Below, one piece after another: positions 34,590-43,184 of a DNA stretch of 64,000 nucleotides. Position 1 is the first letter of the stretch. Every line of letters starts with the position of its first letter. The stretch spans positions 267,893 to 331,892 of the forward strand of contig NZ_JAGGCS010000006.1 in assembly GCF_022884085.1 (NCBI RefSeq). The letters are read 5' to 3'. This DNA is from Paenirhizobium cremeum (GTDB lineage Bacteria > Pseudomonadota > Alphaproteobacteria > Rhizobiales > Rhizobiaceae). The position numbers and the translations under genes were made by a program. The notes under the pieces were generated by a model. The model searched no databases. It saw only the letters and a program-made list of their open reading frames with translations, and was not told the origin of the DNA.

Positions 34590-36803
34590 ATGACCTACAA
34601 GAACTTCACCATCGAGACCGACGCAGACGGCATTGCCCTTGTCACCTGGGACATGCCCGACAAGTCGATGAACGTCTTCACCGTCGAAGTCATGGACGAG
34701 ATCGAGAAGATCGTCGACCAGACCGTGGCCGATGCCGGTGTCAAGGGCGTGGTTTTCACCTCCGGCAAGAAGACCTTCTCCGGCGGCGCCGACCTCACCA
34801 TGATTAAGGGCATGTTCTCCATGCTCGAGGAGGAAAAGGCGAAGGACCCTGCCGGAGCCGTGAAGAAGCTGTTTGACGCTGCCGGCCGCATGACCTGGCT
34901 GTGGCGCAAGATCGAGACCTGCGGCAAGCCGTGGGTCGCCGCGATCAACGGCACCTGCATGGGCGGTGCCTTCGAACTTTCGCTGGCTTGCCATGGCCGT
35001 GTTGCTTCCAATTCCAAGTCGGTGAAGCTCGCTCTGCCCGAGGTCAAGGTCGGGATCTTCCCAGGCGCCGGCGGCACCCAGCGCGTCTCGCGCCTTGCCA
35101 ACACGCAGGATGCGCTGCAGATGATGACGACGGGCTCGAGCCTGACTGCATCGCGCGCCAAGGCCATGAACCTTGTGCATCAGGTGGTCGAGCCCGATCA
35201 GCTGATCCCGGCCGCCAAGCAGATGATAAAAGATGGCCTGAAAGCCGTGGCTCCCTGGGACGAAAAGGGTTTCAAGGCTCCGGGCGGCGGTATCTGGACG
35301 CCTGCCGCAGCACAGCTCTGGCCGGCTGCTCCGGCAGTCCTGCGCCGCGAGACTGCCGGCAACTATCCGGCCGCCCTGGCTATCCTGAAATGCGTCTATG
35401 AAGGTCTGCAGGTTCCCTTCGATACGGGCCTGAAGATCGAACAGCGTTATTTCACCCAGATTGTCCAGACGACCGAAGCCTTCTCGATGATCCGCTCGCT
35501 GTTCGTTTCCATGCAGGAACTGGGCAAGGGCGCCCGTCGTCCGGCAGGCGCGGGCAAGACCGAATTGAAGAAGGTCGGCGTTGTCGGCGCAGGTTTCATG
35601 GGCGCTTCCATCGCCTACGTAACGGCTGCCGCAGGCATTCCGGTCGTGCTGATCGACCGCGACATGGAGGCCGCCGGCAAGGGCAAGACCGTGTCCGAGG
35701 GGCTGGTTGCTGGCGCCGTCGGCAAGGGTAAGATGAGCAAGGAAGAAGGCGAGGCGCTGCTTTCGCTGATTACGCCGACGGATGACTATGGCTCCCTGAA
35801 GGATGCCAACCTCGTCATCGAAGCCGTCTTCGAAGACCGCGACGTCAAGAAGGCCGTCATCGAGAAGGTCGAGGCCGTTCTGCCGGAAGGCGCGATCTTC
35901 GCTTCCAACACCTCTACGCTGCCGATCACCGGTCTGGCGAAGAATTCGAAGCGTCCGGTCGATTTCATCGGCATTCACTTCTTCTCGCCGGTCGAGAAGA
36001 TGATGCTGACCGAGGTCATTCTCGGCAAGGAAACGGGCGACAAGGCGCTCGCCGTCGCACTCGATTACGTTGCCGCGATCAAGAAGACCCCGATCGTCGT
36101 CAACGATACCCGCGGCTTCTTCGTCAATCGCTGCGTGCTGCGCTACATGTCGGAAAGCTACAACATGCTGATCGAGGGCGTGCCCCCGGTCATGATCGAG
36201 AATGCCGCGAAGTTCGCCGGCATGCCGGTCGGCCCGCTGTCGCTCAATGACGAAGTGGCGATCGATCTCTCGCTCAAGATCTTGAAGGCGACTGTCGCCG
36301 ATCTCGGCGAGAAGGCCATCGATCCGCGCCATATGGAACTCGTTTCCCGCATGGTCGAGAAGGAAGGCCGCTTCGGCCGCAAGAACGGCAAGGGCTTCTA
36401 CGAATATCCGGCAAAGCCGGCCAAGAAGTTCCTGTGGCCGGGCCTCAAGGACTTCTACCCGCAGAAGAAGGCCGAGGACGTCAACATTAAGACGCTGCAG
36501 GAACGTTTCCTCGCAACGATTGCGCTGGAAGCTGCCCGCACCGTCGAGGAAGGCATCGTCATCGACCCGCGCGAAGCCGATGTCGGCTCCATCCTCGGTT
36601 TCGGCTTTGCGCCCTACACCGGCGGCGCGCTGAGCTACATCGACGGGATGGGCGTGAAGGCTTTCGTCGAACTCCTGGAACGTCTGGCGAAGGACTACGG
36701 CGCCCACTTCAAGCCGACGCCGCTGCTCATCGACATGGCGGCCAAGGGAGAGACCTTCTACGGACGGTTCGATCCTTACGGCGAGGAAAAGAAGGCGGCC
36801 TGA
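34590..36803 (+). CDS. Enoyl-CoA hydratase / 3-hydroxyacyl-CoA dehydrogenase fusion (FadB/FadJ-like)
   Basis: A 737-residue multifunctional protein. The N-terminal crotonase domain (about 1-190) has GADLTMIKGM and INGTCMGGAFELSLACH; the dehydrogenase domain begins at KVGVVGAGFMGASIAYV (about 327) with a Rossmann NAD site and HFFSPVEKM, and the C-terminal domains follow. Together with the thiolase it performs hydration, oxidation and thiolysis of fatty acyl-CoAs. It starts 16 bp after the thiolase stop and ends at a strong hairpin. Confidence 0.93.
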   Translation: MTYKNFTIETDADGIALVTWDMPDKSMNVFTVEVMDEIEKIVDQTVADAGVKGVVFTSGKKTFSGGADLTMIKGMFSMLEEEKAKDPAGAVKKLFDAAGRMTWLWRKIETCGKPWVAAINGTCMGGAFELSLACHGRVASNSKSVKLALPEVKVGIFPGAGGTQRVSRLANTQDALQMMTTGSSLTASRAKAMNLVHQVVEPDQLIPAAKQMIKDGLKAVAPWDEKGFKAPGGGIWTPAAAQLWPAAPAVLRRETAGNYPAALAILKCVYEGLQVPFDTGLKIEQRYFTQIVQTTEAFSMIRSLFVSMQELGKGARRPAGAGKTELKKVGVVGAGFMGASIAYVTAAAGIPVVLIDRDMEAAGKGKTVSEGLVAGAVGKGKMSKEEGEALLSLITPTDDYGSLKDANLVIEAVFEDRDVKKAVIEKVEAVLPEGAIFASNTSTLPITGLAKNSKRPVDFIGIHFFSPVEKMMLTEVILGKETGDKALAVALDYVAAIKKTPIVVNDTRGFFVNRCVLRYMSESYNMLIEGVPPVMIENAAKFAGMPVGPLSLNDEVAIDLSLKILKATVADLGEKAIDPRHMELVSRMVEKEGRFGRKNGKGFYEYPAKPAKKFLWPGLKDFYPQKKAEDVNIKTLQERFLATIALEAARTVEEGIVIDPREADVGSILGFGFAPYTGGALSYIDGMGVKAFVELLERLAKDYGAHFKPTPLLIDMAAKGETFYGRFDPYGEEKKAA

Positions 36804-36814
36804 GCGAGCCCCTG

Positions 36815-36856
36815 TCCTTCTCCCCGTTCGCGGGGAGAAGGATTTCCCGTCTTTTT
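36815..36856 (+). terminator. Terminator of the fatty-acid operon
   Basis: A perfect 12-bp stem (36815-36826 / 36831-36842) closed by a TTCG tetraloop is followed, after TTTCCCGTC, by TTTTT. Its arms (CCTTCTCCCCG) match the RIME-like hairpin at 33258, so the terminator may derive from such a repeat. It also overlaps the 3' end of the opposing GNAT gene. Confidence 0.65.
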
Positions 36857-37364
36857 AAAGATGGCGTTCCATCATGATGACGGGTTTGCCGCGATAGGTG
36901 CTGCGGGCAAATTCGCGCATCTGCATCTTGGCCGCGATCTTCAGCGACCGGATGTTTTCCGGAGCGATGATGCAGGTCACGCGCCTGCCGGAAAAACGGC
37001 GCTCTGCCCAGTGAAACATCGCTGAGGCCGCTTCGCTGGCATAGCCCTTTCCATGCACCGTCGGATGCAGTGTCCAGCCGGCCTCCATCGTCCCGGTAAG
37101 CGAGGGCGTAATGTCCCGATGCAGGTCCTGAAAGCCGATCTGCCCGACGAACCGACTGCTATCCCTTTCTTCTATGATGAAGTAGCCGAAACCCAGATAT
37201 TGCCAGCCTCCGGCCTGCCGCAGAAACCGGCCCCACATCATCTCTTCCGAAAATGGCTCGGCCGAGATGTGGCGCAGAACGTCGGGATGGGACCACATCT
37301 TCGAATAGGCTTCGAAGTCCTGAAGTTCGGGACGTCGAAGATGAAGGCGCTCGGTGGTTATCAT
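36855..37364 (-). CDS. GNAT-family acetyltransferase (RimJ/RimL-like)
   Basis: A 169-residue N-acetyltransferase. The start ITTERLHLRRPELQDFEAY is typical of RimJ/RimL-type enzymes, which acetylate protein N-termini or small amines. The acetyl-CoA loop appears at HPTVHGKGYASEAA. The substrate is unknown. It converges on the fatty-acid operon. Confidence 0.85.
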   Translation of the reverse strand: MITTERLHLRRPELQDFEAYSKMWSHPDVLRHISAEPFSEEMMWGRFLRQAGGWQYLGFGYFIIEERDSSRFVGQIGFQDLHRDITPSLTGTMEAGWTLHPTVHGKGYASEAASAMFHWAERRFSGRRVTCIIAPENIRSLKIAAKMQMREFARSTYRGKPVIMMERHL

Positions 37365-37473
37365 GGTCGTTCGGCCTCGCTTTGCAGATCTGAGGCCACG
37401 CTATATCGGCGCTGCGATCTCAGGCAAAGCGCCCGCGCGTATTCCATCGGCGCTTTTTGCTCTTCGGTTGCCG

Positions 37474-38517
37474 TCAGAGAAGTCGCTGAGGTAGGACGGC
37501 GTAGGACTGCCGCAAGCCCTGACCTTCCAGCCAGCCGATCACGGCTTCCGGCTCGTCGGTCTGGATAATGGTTGCACCGCGGTCGATCCAGAAGCCGTAG
37601 ACCGCATCCGTCTGCCCCTGCGACCATGCCATTCCGTCACCGCGCCCCCCGGCGACCATGCCTTCCGGACGGTCGGTGATCGGATAGGTGTTGATCCACA
37701 TGTGGAAATTGCCGCAGATTGCCGCTGCCCGGGCGCGCGGGGAAAAAAGCGGTCCGCCCGTTGCCGTCAGAGGTTCGGCTGCATCCCTGTGCCAGTGAAT
37801 CATTTCGGCGGCGGGAGCGTCGAATGCTCCTGCGACCTTAGCCACGAAGGCGCTGTCCCGTACGGCATCGTCTGCAAGGATCGGCATGAAGGCGATATCG
37901 GGTCCGATCCGCGCCATCACCGCGCGGGCACGCTCCAGCCGCTCCTCGTTCCAGATCGCCGTCTTGATCAGGATGCCGTCGGCCATACCGATCCTGCGCG
38001 CGCTATCGACGATGTCCACCAGGTCTTCCGGCTCAAGCTTATTGTCGATGTTGACGAGGATGCGGCCCTTGGCGTGCAGCAGCATTTCTTCCAGCGTCGG
38101 CACCGGCTCGTCGGTGACGATGCCCGTTCCTTCCACCACCAGCCGGCAGGTTCTCAACGCGGCGAGGCGCCGTTCCACGACCGCGCCTTTACATGTCGTC
38201 GTGCGCTCCAGCGTCGCGTCGTGCATAACGACAAGCGCTCCGTCCTGCGTCCGGCGTACGTCGAGTTCGACCATATCGACGCCTAGCGACACGGAATGAT
38301 CGATGGCGTCCCTGGAATTTTCCGCGCGTACGACCTTGCCGTTTTCCTTCCACCCTGCGCGATGGGCGACCACCATCACATGATCGCGCCATCGGTTGGC
38401 GTCCGTCAGCCTCTCGCGGATCAGCGTCGTATGACCGGTTTCGGAAATGTAGGCATCGGAAGGAAAGATGGGGACGAGAGACAGAAACACGGCGATGAAC
38501 GGAACGATCAGACGCAT
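37474..38517 (-). CDS. Glycerophosphodiester phosphodiesterase family protein
   Basis: A 347-residue exported TIM-barrel enzyme with a signal peptide (about 1-22). Catalytic signatures are VVAHRAG, RAENSRDAI, VELDVRRTQDGALVVMHD and NIDNKLE. It probably hydrolyses glycerophosphodiesters in the periplasm. A large insertion near the C-terminus and the CGNFHMWINTYP region differ from UgpQ/GlpQ, so another phosphodiester substrate is possible. It is divergent from the GH32 gene. Confidence 0.82.
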   Translation of the reverse strand: MRLIVPFIAVFLSLVPIFPSDAYISETGHTTLIRERLTDANRWRDHVMVVAHRAGWKENGKVVRAENSRDAIDHSVSLGVDMVELDVRRTQDGALVVMHDATLERTTTCKGAVVERRLAALRTCRLVVEGTGIVTDEPVPTLEEMLLHAKGRILVNIDNKLEPEDLVDIVDSARRIGMADGILIKTAIWNEERLERARAVMARIGPDIAFMPILADDAVRDSAFVAKVAGAFDAPAAEMIHWHRDAAEPLTATGGPLFSPRARAAAICGNFHMWINTYPITDRPEGMVAGGRGDGMAWSQGQTDAVYGFWIDRGATIIQTDEPEAVIGWLEGQGLRQSYAVLPQRLL

Positions 38518-38679
38518 GGTACGGCTCCTGGTCCGGATGGAACATGACGTCGCGATAGAATCGCCGGATCACAGGGGGATGAAGGATTGGTGACGCTTGC
38601 GTGACGCAAGTCATGGAACAGTGGGGCCGCCGCGGTCGTTGCTTCTCCAAAACAGGATAACGAAGAAAGGGTGATCGGT

Positions 38680-40386
38680 ATGGACCAGACGGACGATGCA
38701 GTTGAGGAAACCATACGGGTCATCCATGCGGACCTGCCCGTTAACGCGACGCTGCATCTGTGGTTGAAAGCGGTGAACGAGGAAAGGCCCGGATCTGTGT
38801 CGCTGCACAGCGTCAATGGCAAGTTCGGGGAGGTGCAGGCGATCAATGCCGAGGAACATTCCTTCCGCATCTATCAGGTGTTCGGCGGCGGGCCGATCGA
38901 ATTGCGCTACGACAGCCGCGACACCGCCGTTTCCGTCGCCTACTGGTTCACCGCCGCGGACGTGCTGGAAACCGGTATTACAGTTTTGCACACCAGCCTG
39001 GCCAACCAGCCGCCGGATCTGCCGGCAAGCTATCACTTCCGCCCACCTTTCGGCTGGATGAACGATCCGAACGGTTTCGGTCGCTTCGGTGGCCGGCCGC
39101 ACCTCTTCTATCAGCATTATTCGCATGGCCGCATGTGGAACAACATGCATTGGGGCCATGCCGTCTCCTCGGATTACCTGCGCTGGCGTCACATGCCGGT
39201 TTTCCTCTTTCCTTCGGAGGACCTGACGGCACGCCCGGATAAGCGAGGTGGTGCTTTCTCGGGCTCGGCGATCCCCTTGCCGAACGGACCCGGCATCCGT
39301 GTCTTCTTCACCGAGAAGGTGGCGGAGCGGATGCCCGAGCAGGAGATTCAGATGACGGCCGCTTCCGCCGATCTCTTTACCGCTGGGGAAGCTTCCGTTC
39401 TTCTGGCACAACGCCCGGCCGGGGAAGGCCTGAGTTTCGACTTTCGCGACCCCTATGTCTTCAAGGGACCGGATGGCCTCTGGAAGATGTTGCTGGGTAG
39501 CCAGAGCGAGGAGGGCGGCGTCATCCTGCTTTATGATACAGATGATTCCCAGGCCGCGAGCGGCTGGACCTATCGCGGCAAGTTGATGGTCGACCGCCGC
39601 TATCGCACGACCGCGCTGGAATGCCCGTGCCTGTTGCCGATCGATGGCGAGGCGACTGACCCGAAGACGCGCTGGGCACTGATCTACGGCTTGATGCATT
39701 CGCTTGACGAAAAGACCGGGCGGCGAAACCTGACCATGGTCGATGTCGGCTGGTTCGACGGGCGGACCTTTTCGCGGGAGTTCAGCCGGGAGCTCGACTT
39801 CGCTACGGACAATTACGCCTTTCAGGCCTTCATGGACGGCCAGACGCCCGTCGGTATCGGCTGGCTCGGCAACTGGGTCGACACCGGGCCGACAATCGAG
39901 TTCCCGAGCGCCATGACCTTGCCGCGTACGTTACGGCTGGAGAGTGGTCAGCTTCTTACCCCTCCGATCGGTGCCGCGGAGAGCCTCAGAAGCCATATTC
40001 TGGACCGGACGCGCCTTGCGGCCGGCAGTGACGTCACCTTCCTCAACGGCGCGGTCGAAATCCTGTTCGATCTTGCAGAAGCCGGCGCTCCCTTCGATCT
40101 TGTGCTGGATCATCCCAATCTCCGGCTGGGTGTGGTGCAGGATGAAGCAGGGCTCTTCATCCGCTATGGCGGAGATGACGACGCGAGGCCGCGCTACGTT
40201 GCGGAGGGAGCGCGCGTCAGCCGTCTCCGCGTCTTTCTGGATTACGGTTCCATCGAGGTTTTCGCCGATGGAGGACGTTACGCCGGCACCAAGCGCATCG
40301 AAGGCTTCGAGCCGGTCCGATCCGCCCGGCTTCTTGCCGCCGCCGGTGTGATCCGTTCGGCAACTATCTGGGCGCTGAGGCTCTAG
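38680..40386 (+). CDS. Glycoside hydrolase family 32 protein (sucrose/fructan hydrolase)
   Basis: A 568-residue enzyme hydrolysing beta-fructofuranosidic bonds of sucrose, levan or inulin. The nucleophile motif WMNDPNG is at about 127-132 (D129), RDP (transition-state stabiliser) near 253 and the acid/base glutamate in ALECPCL near 312; a beta-sandwich domain follows. An unusual ~115-residue N-terminal domain precedes the propeller. No signal peptide is seen, so it should act in the cytoplasm. ATG 38680, 9 bp after GAAGAAAGG, is preferred over GTG 38671. Confidence 0.86.
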   Translation: MDQTDDAVEETIRVIHADLPVNATLHLWLKAVNEERPGSVSLHSVNGKFGEVQAINAEEHSFRIYQVFGGGPIELRYDSRDTAVSVAYWFTAADVLETGITVLHTSLANQPPDLPASYHFRPPFGWMNDPNGFGRFGGRPHLFYQHYSHGRMWNNMHWGHAVSSDYLRWRHMPVFLFPSEDLTARPDKRGGAFSGSAIPLPNGPGIRVFFTEKVAERMPEQEIQMTAASADLFTAGEASVLLAQRPAGEGLSFDFRDPYVFKGPDGLWKMLLGSQSEEGGVILLYDTDDSQAASGWTYRGKLMVDRRYRTTALECPCLLPIDGEATDPKTRWALIYGLMHSLDEKTGRRNLTMVDVGWFDGRTFSREFSRELDFATDNYAFQAFMDGQTPVGIGWLGNWVDTGPTIEFPSAMTLPRTLRLESGQLLTPPIGAAESLRSHILDRTRLAAGSDVTFLNGAVEILFDLAEAGAPFDLVLDHPNLRLGVVQDEAGLFIRYGGDDDARPRYVAEGARVSRLRVFLDYGSIEVFADGGRYAGTKRIEGFEPVRSARLLAAAGVIRSATIWALRL

Positions 40387-40393
40387 CGTCGCC

Positions 40394-41812
40394 CTATTCC
40401 GCCGCTGCGGTGGCTCCGCGAACCCTCACAACCGTCACCGTGCAGGGAGCGGTTGCTGCCACTTCGCCGGAAACGCTGCCGAGCAGCGAGCGCATGGCCG
40501 AATTCGCGCGCGCCCCCATGACGATATGGTCGACCATATTGTCCTGCGCGTAATCGAGAATGGCCTGCGCCGGCGAGACCGACTCGATGACGTGGTAGGT
40601 CACGGTCCCCTCGGGCGCCTTCATCGGTTCAGCCCAGTGCTTGAGTTGCACCAGTCGTGCCACATGCTTGTTGTTGCCCTCTGCATCGAGATCGCTTTCC
40701 AGGCTGATGCGCGCGATCTTCAGAACGTTCAGGCAGGCGATGCGGGCGTCGGGTGTCTTTTCGATGATACGGCCCACCGTGAGCCGCAGGGCATCGGCAA
40801 GCGGTTCGGATCCACTCGACAGGTCAATCGCCACCATCACGATCGGCGCGTTCGCAAGACTAGCGACGGCATTCGCCGGTTTGAGAAGCTCGATCGGGTC
40901 CGGATTGAACCTGCGTTTGATGACGAGGGAGAGACCGTCCCGCTTCAGCTTCTCCGCCCGCGCGGTCAGCGTCACCTTCGAAAGATCCTGCAGGTCCATC
41001 GCCAGTTGCGCGGCCGTCGGATAGCGCCGCGCCGGGTTGATCTCGAGGCATCGCAGGATGACCTCCTGCAACGCCTTGGGAATATCCGGGTTCAGCAAGT
41101 GGGGCGGGATGGCGTCTCGCCACAACCGCTTCTTCAGCCCCTTCATCCGCTGGGGATCGCCGAAGGGTCGCCGGCCCGTGGCGAGGAAATACATCAGGAC
41201 TCCGAGGGCGAAGAGATCGCTGCGAAAATCGCTGCGGACCCCGAGTATCTGTTCCGGCGCCATATAGGGTGCCGTGCCGTAGGGGAGCCGGAATTCCTCG
41301 TGCATCAGATCGGGTAGCTGCAGATGCCGGGCAAGGCCGTAATCGACCAGAACGGCCTCGCCCGTTTCGCGGAACATGATGTTGGAGGGTTTGATATCGA
41401 GATGCACAACGTTCTGCCGGTGCAGATCGGCGAGCGCCGTGGCGATGCGGTTGCCGAGCATCGCAACTTCTTCCGCCGCGCGGGGCAGATCATCGAGAAG
41501 GGGATAGAGAGAGGCGCCGGGCAGTCTTTCGAAGACGATATACGGTTGAACCGCGAAATCCCCGTTCGCGACGAAGCGGGGCACATGCGGACCCGAGAGT
41601 CGCGGCATAATCATCTGTTCCATCTCGAAGCCGACGATCATGGCCGGATCGGTGCCGCCGCCGATATCAGGCACCTTCATCAGCATGGGAAAATCGATGT
41701 CCGGCCGAGTGACCTCGAACAGACGGGCCATCCCTCCCTTGTGGGCAAGATTGCCGATGGTGAAGCCGTCGATAACGCTGCCGCTTGCTGGATGCGCCTT
41801 TCCCATCGTCAT
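40394..41812 (-). CDS. Serine/threonine protein kinase fused to a universal stress protein domain
   Basis: A 472-residue cytoplasmic fusion. The kinase half (about 15-290) has K46, a catalytic loop HLDIKPSN (D139; HRD is changed to HLD), DYG in place of DFG (157-159) and APE at 185-187. The second half (about 320-472) is UspA-like, with IVMVAIDL, and the nucleotide-loop pattern GARANSAMRSLLGSVS. No membrane helix or PASTA repeats are present, so input may come through the Usp domain. Its start overlaps the phosphoesterase gene stop by 4 bp, linking kinase and phosphatase-like enzyme. Confidence 0.85.
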   Translation of the reverse strand: MTMGKAHPASGSVIDGFTIGNLAHKGGMARLFEVTRPDIDFPMLMKVPDIGGGTDPAMIVGFEMEQMIMPRLSGPHVPRFVANGDFAVQPYIVFERLPGASLYPLLDDLPRAAEEVAMLGNRIATALADLHRQNVVHLDIKPSNIMFRETGEAVLVDYGLARHLQLPDLMHEEFRLPYGTAPYMAPEQILGVRSDFRSDLFALGVLMYFLATGRRPFGDPQRMKGLKKRLWRDAIPPHLLNPDIPKALQEVILRCLEINPARRYPTAAQLAMDLQDLSKVTLTARAEKLKRDGLSLVIKRRFNPDPIELLKPANAVASLANAPIVMVAIDLSSGSEPLADALRLTVGRIIEKTPDARIACLNVLKIARISLESDLDAEGNNKHVARLVQLKHWAEPMKAPEGTVTYHVIESVSPAQAILDYAQDNMVDHIVMGARANSAMRSLLGSVSGEVAATAPCTVTVVRVRGATAAAE

Positions 41813-42549
41813 CGTCCCTTGACCAGTCGTGCAGCGAGGCTGTCGGGCAGGCCCGCCGCGCGGATTTTCGCCGCTGCGGTTTCGATGTCGTAGCCGACGC
41901 GATGAAATTCGAGTTCACCCTTGTCCGTGTCGAGAATGCTGAAGGCGGCTGCGGGATTTCCGTCGCGCGGCTGTCCGACCGACCCGATGACGGCAAGCCA
42001 GCGCCGGTGGGCCAGGAGCGGGATGCCGTGGGAAGAGGTTGGCGTGAAGGCGGATACCTTGTCGTTCGCTCCGAGACAGTAGAGCGCCGGGCGGTGCAGG
42101 TGGCCGCAGAAGATCAGCCGGGCGCTGCAGGCGGAAAACTGCGATAGCGCATCATCGGTATCCGTCACATAGCTGAAGCGCCCCGGGGTCGTCGTATTCG
42201 CGTGTACGTAAAGGCGGTCTCCATCCTCCTCCGACAGCGGCAACCCCGAAAGATAGGCGCGTTCGTCGGTGTTCATCAGACCGCGCGTCCAGTTGATGGC
42301 GGCTGCCGCGGTTTCGTTCATGGAGATTGCCGTATCCTCCAGCGCTTGATCGTGATTGCCGCGCACCACGATCGCACCACGCTCTGCAAGTTCCATGGTC
42401 TTGCGCGTGCACCAGACCGGATCAGCACCATAACCGACAATATCGCCGAGCACGACGTAGCGCGCCGCGCCTTGTCGTTCGGCCGCTTCGAGCACGGCTT
42501 CATAGGCCTCGCGGTTGGCGTGAATGTCCGAAAGCAAAGCGATCCGCAT
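41809..42549 (-). CDS. Metallophosphoesterase (calcineurin-like)
   Basis: A 246-residue enzyme with metal ligands DIHAN, GDIVGYGADP, RGNHD, VHAN and GHLHRP. The pattern fits YfcE/PPP-like phosphoesterases that hydrolyse phosphomonoesters or phosphodiesters. Its stop codon overlaps the kinase-Usp start (ATGA), so the two are co-translated, which hints that it reverses or modulates kinase output; that is an inference. Confidence 0.85.
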   Translation of the reverse strand: MRIALLSDIHANREAYEAVLEAAERQGAARYVVLGDIVGYGADPVWCTRKTMELAERGAIVVRGNHDQALEDTAISMNETAAAAINWTRGLMNTDERAYLSGLPLSEEDGDRLYVHANTTTPGRFSYVTDTDDALSQFSACSARLIFCGHLHRPALYCLGANDKVSAFTPTSSHGIPLLAHRRWLAVIGSVGQPRDGNPAAAFSILDTDKGELEFHRVGYDIETAAAKIRAAGLPDSLAARLVKGR

Positions 42550-42652
42550 GGCCCCTCCCTGGCGACGAATGCTTGAGCCTCAATCTAGGGTGCTTTTCGA
42601 GGGTGCGCTATTGGCCGGAAGGAGGGTGTACAGGGTTGTCCAGACCCTTGCC

Positions 42653-42955
42653 TCAGCCGGGATGAAGCCCCTGTAGCTCTGCCGGAGGAGCCTTCTTGTC
42701 GCGCTCTGAGTTCTCCGATGTTGCAGAGCCCGTGGCGTGCAGGTCTTCGAGCCGTTTCTTGATCGAAAGCGAATAGATTGTCTGAAGGATGTTACGGTCG
42801 GCAAGATGCGGATCGGTCAGGGCCAGAAGAGAGGCACGCACTAGCTTCTTGTTGTTTACCTGCGGGCAGCGTTCCTGGACATAGGCAAACAATGCAGCGT
42901 CTACCAATCCGGCGGACGCGCCGTCGACAAGAGCCTCGTAAATCTTCTTCTTTAT
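42653..42955 (-). CDS. Conserved hypothetical small protein, unusual start
   Basis: About 100 residues, basic and alpha-helical: KKKIYEALVDGASAGLVDAAL, CPQVNNKKLVRASLLALTDP and LQTIYSLSIKKRLEDLH, then a low-complexity tail. The coding style is clearly protein-like, and similar short proteins are, I believe, common in rhizobia. No ATG precedes the conserved part. The frame reads ATA-AAG-AAG-AAG at 42955, where a Met would be expected; the alternative is TTG at 42907, which would remove 16 residues. Either a rare start or a decayed gene. Confidence 0.55.
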   Translation of the reverse strand: MKKKIYEALVDGASAGLVDAALFAYVQERCPQVNNKKLVRASLLALTDPHLADRNILQTIYSLSIKKRLEDLHATGSATSENSERDKKAPPAELQGLHPG

Positions 42956-43184
42956 CCCTGTGTGCCGCGCCCGCCCCGCGAAGCATAAGGAAGACCTTAG
43001 CGGTCACAAAACTGTCATGCAACGAACCTTATTTCGCTTTTGCGAAAGTAAGCTGAAGGCGTCATCGCTGCGTCAAACAGCCGAAGTAGCGTGAAGATCT
43101 TCCGGTCCGTAACTGCGGCATTCGCCCCTCTGGTGAAGCCGCAACGTCTATGGGACGGTGATGTATCGCCAAGTGGAGCAAGGA

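Noticed and set aside
34557..36707. 716-codon minus-strand frame opposite the FadB-like gene
   Set aside because: Shadow; His/Asp-rich and without known domains.
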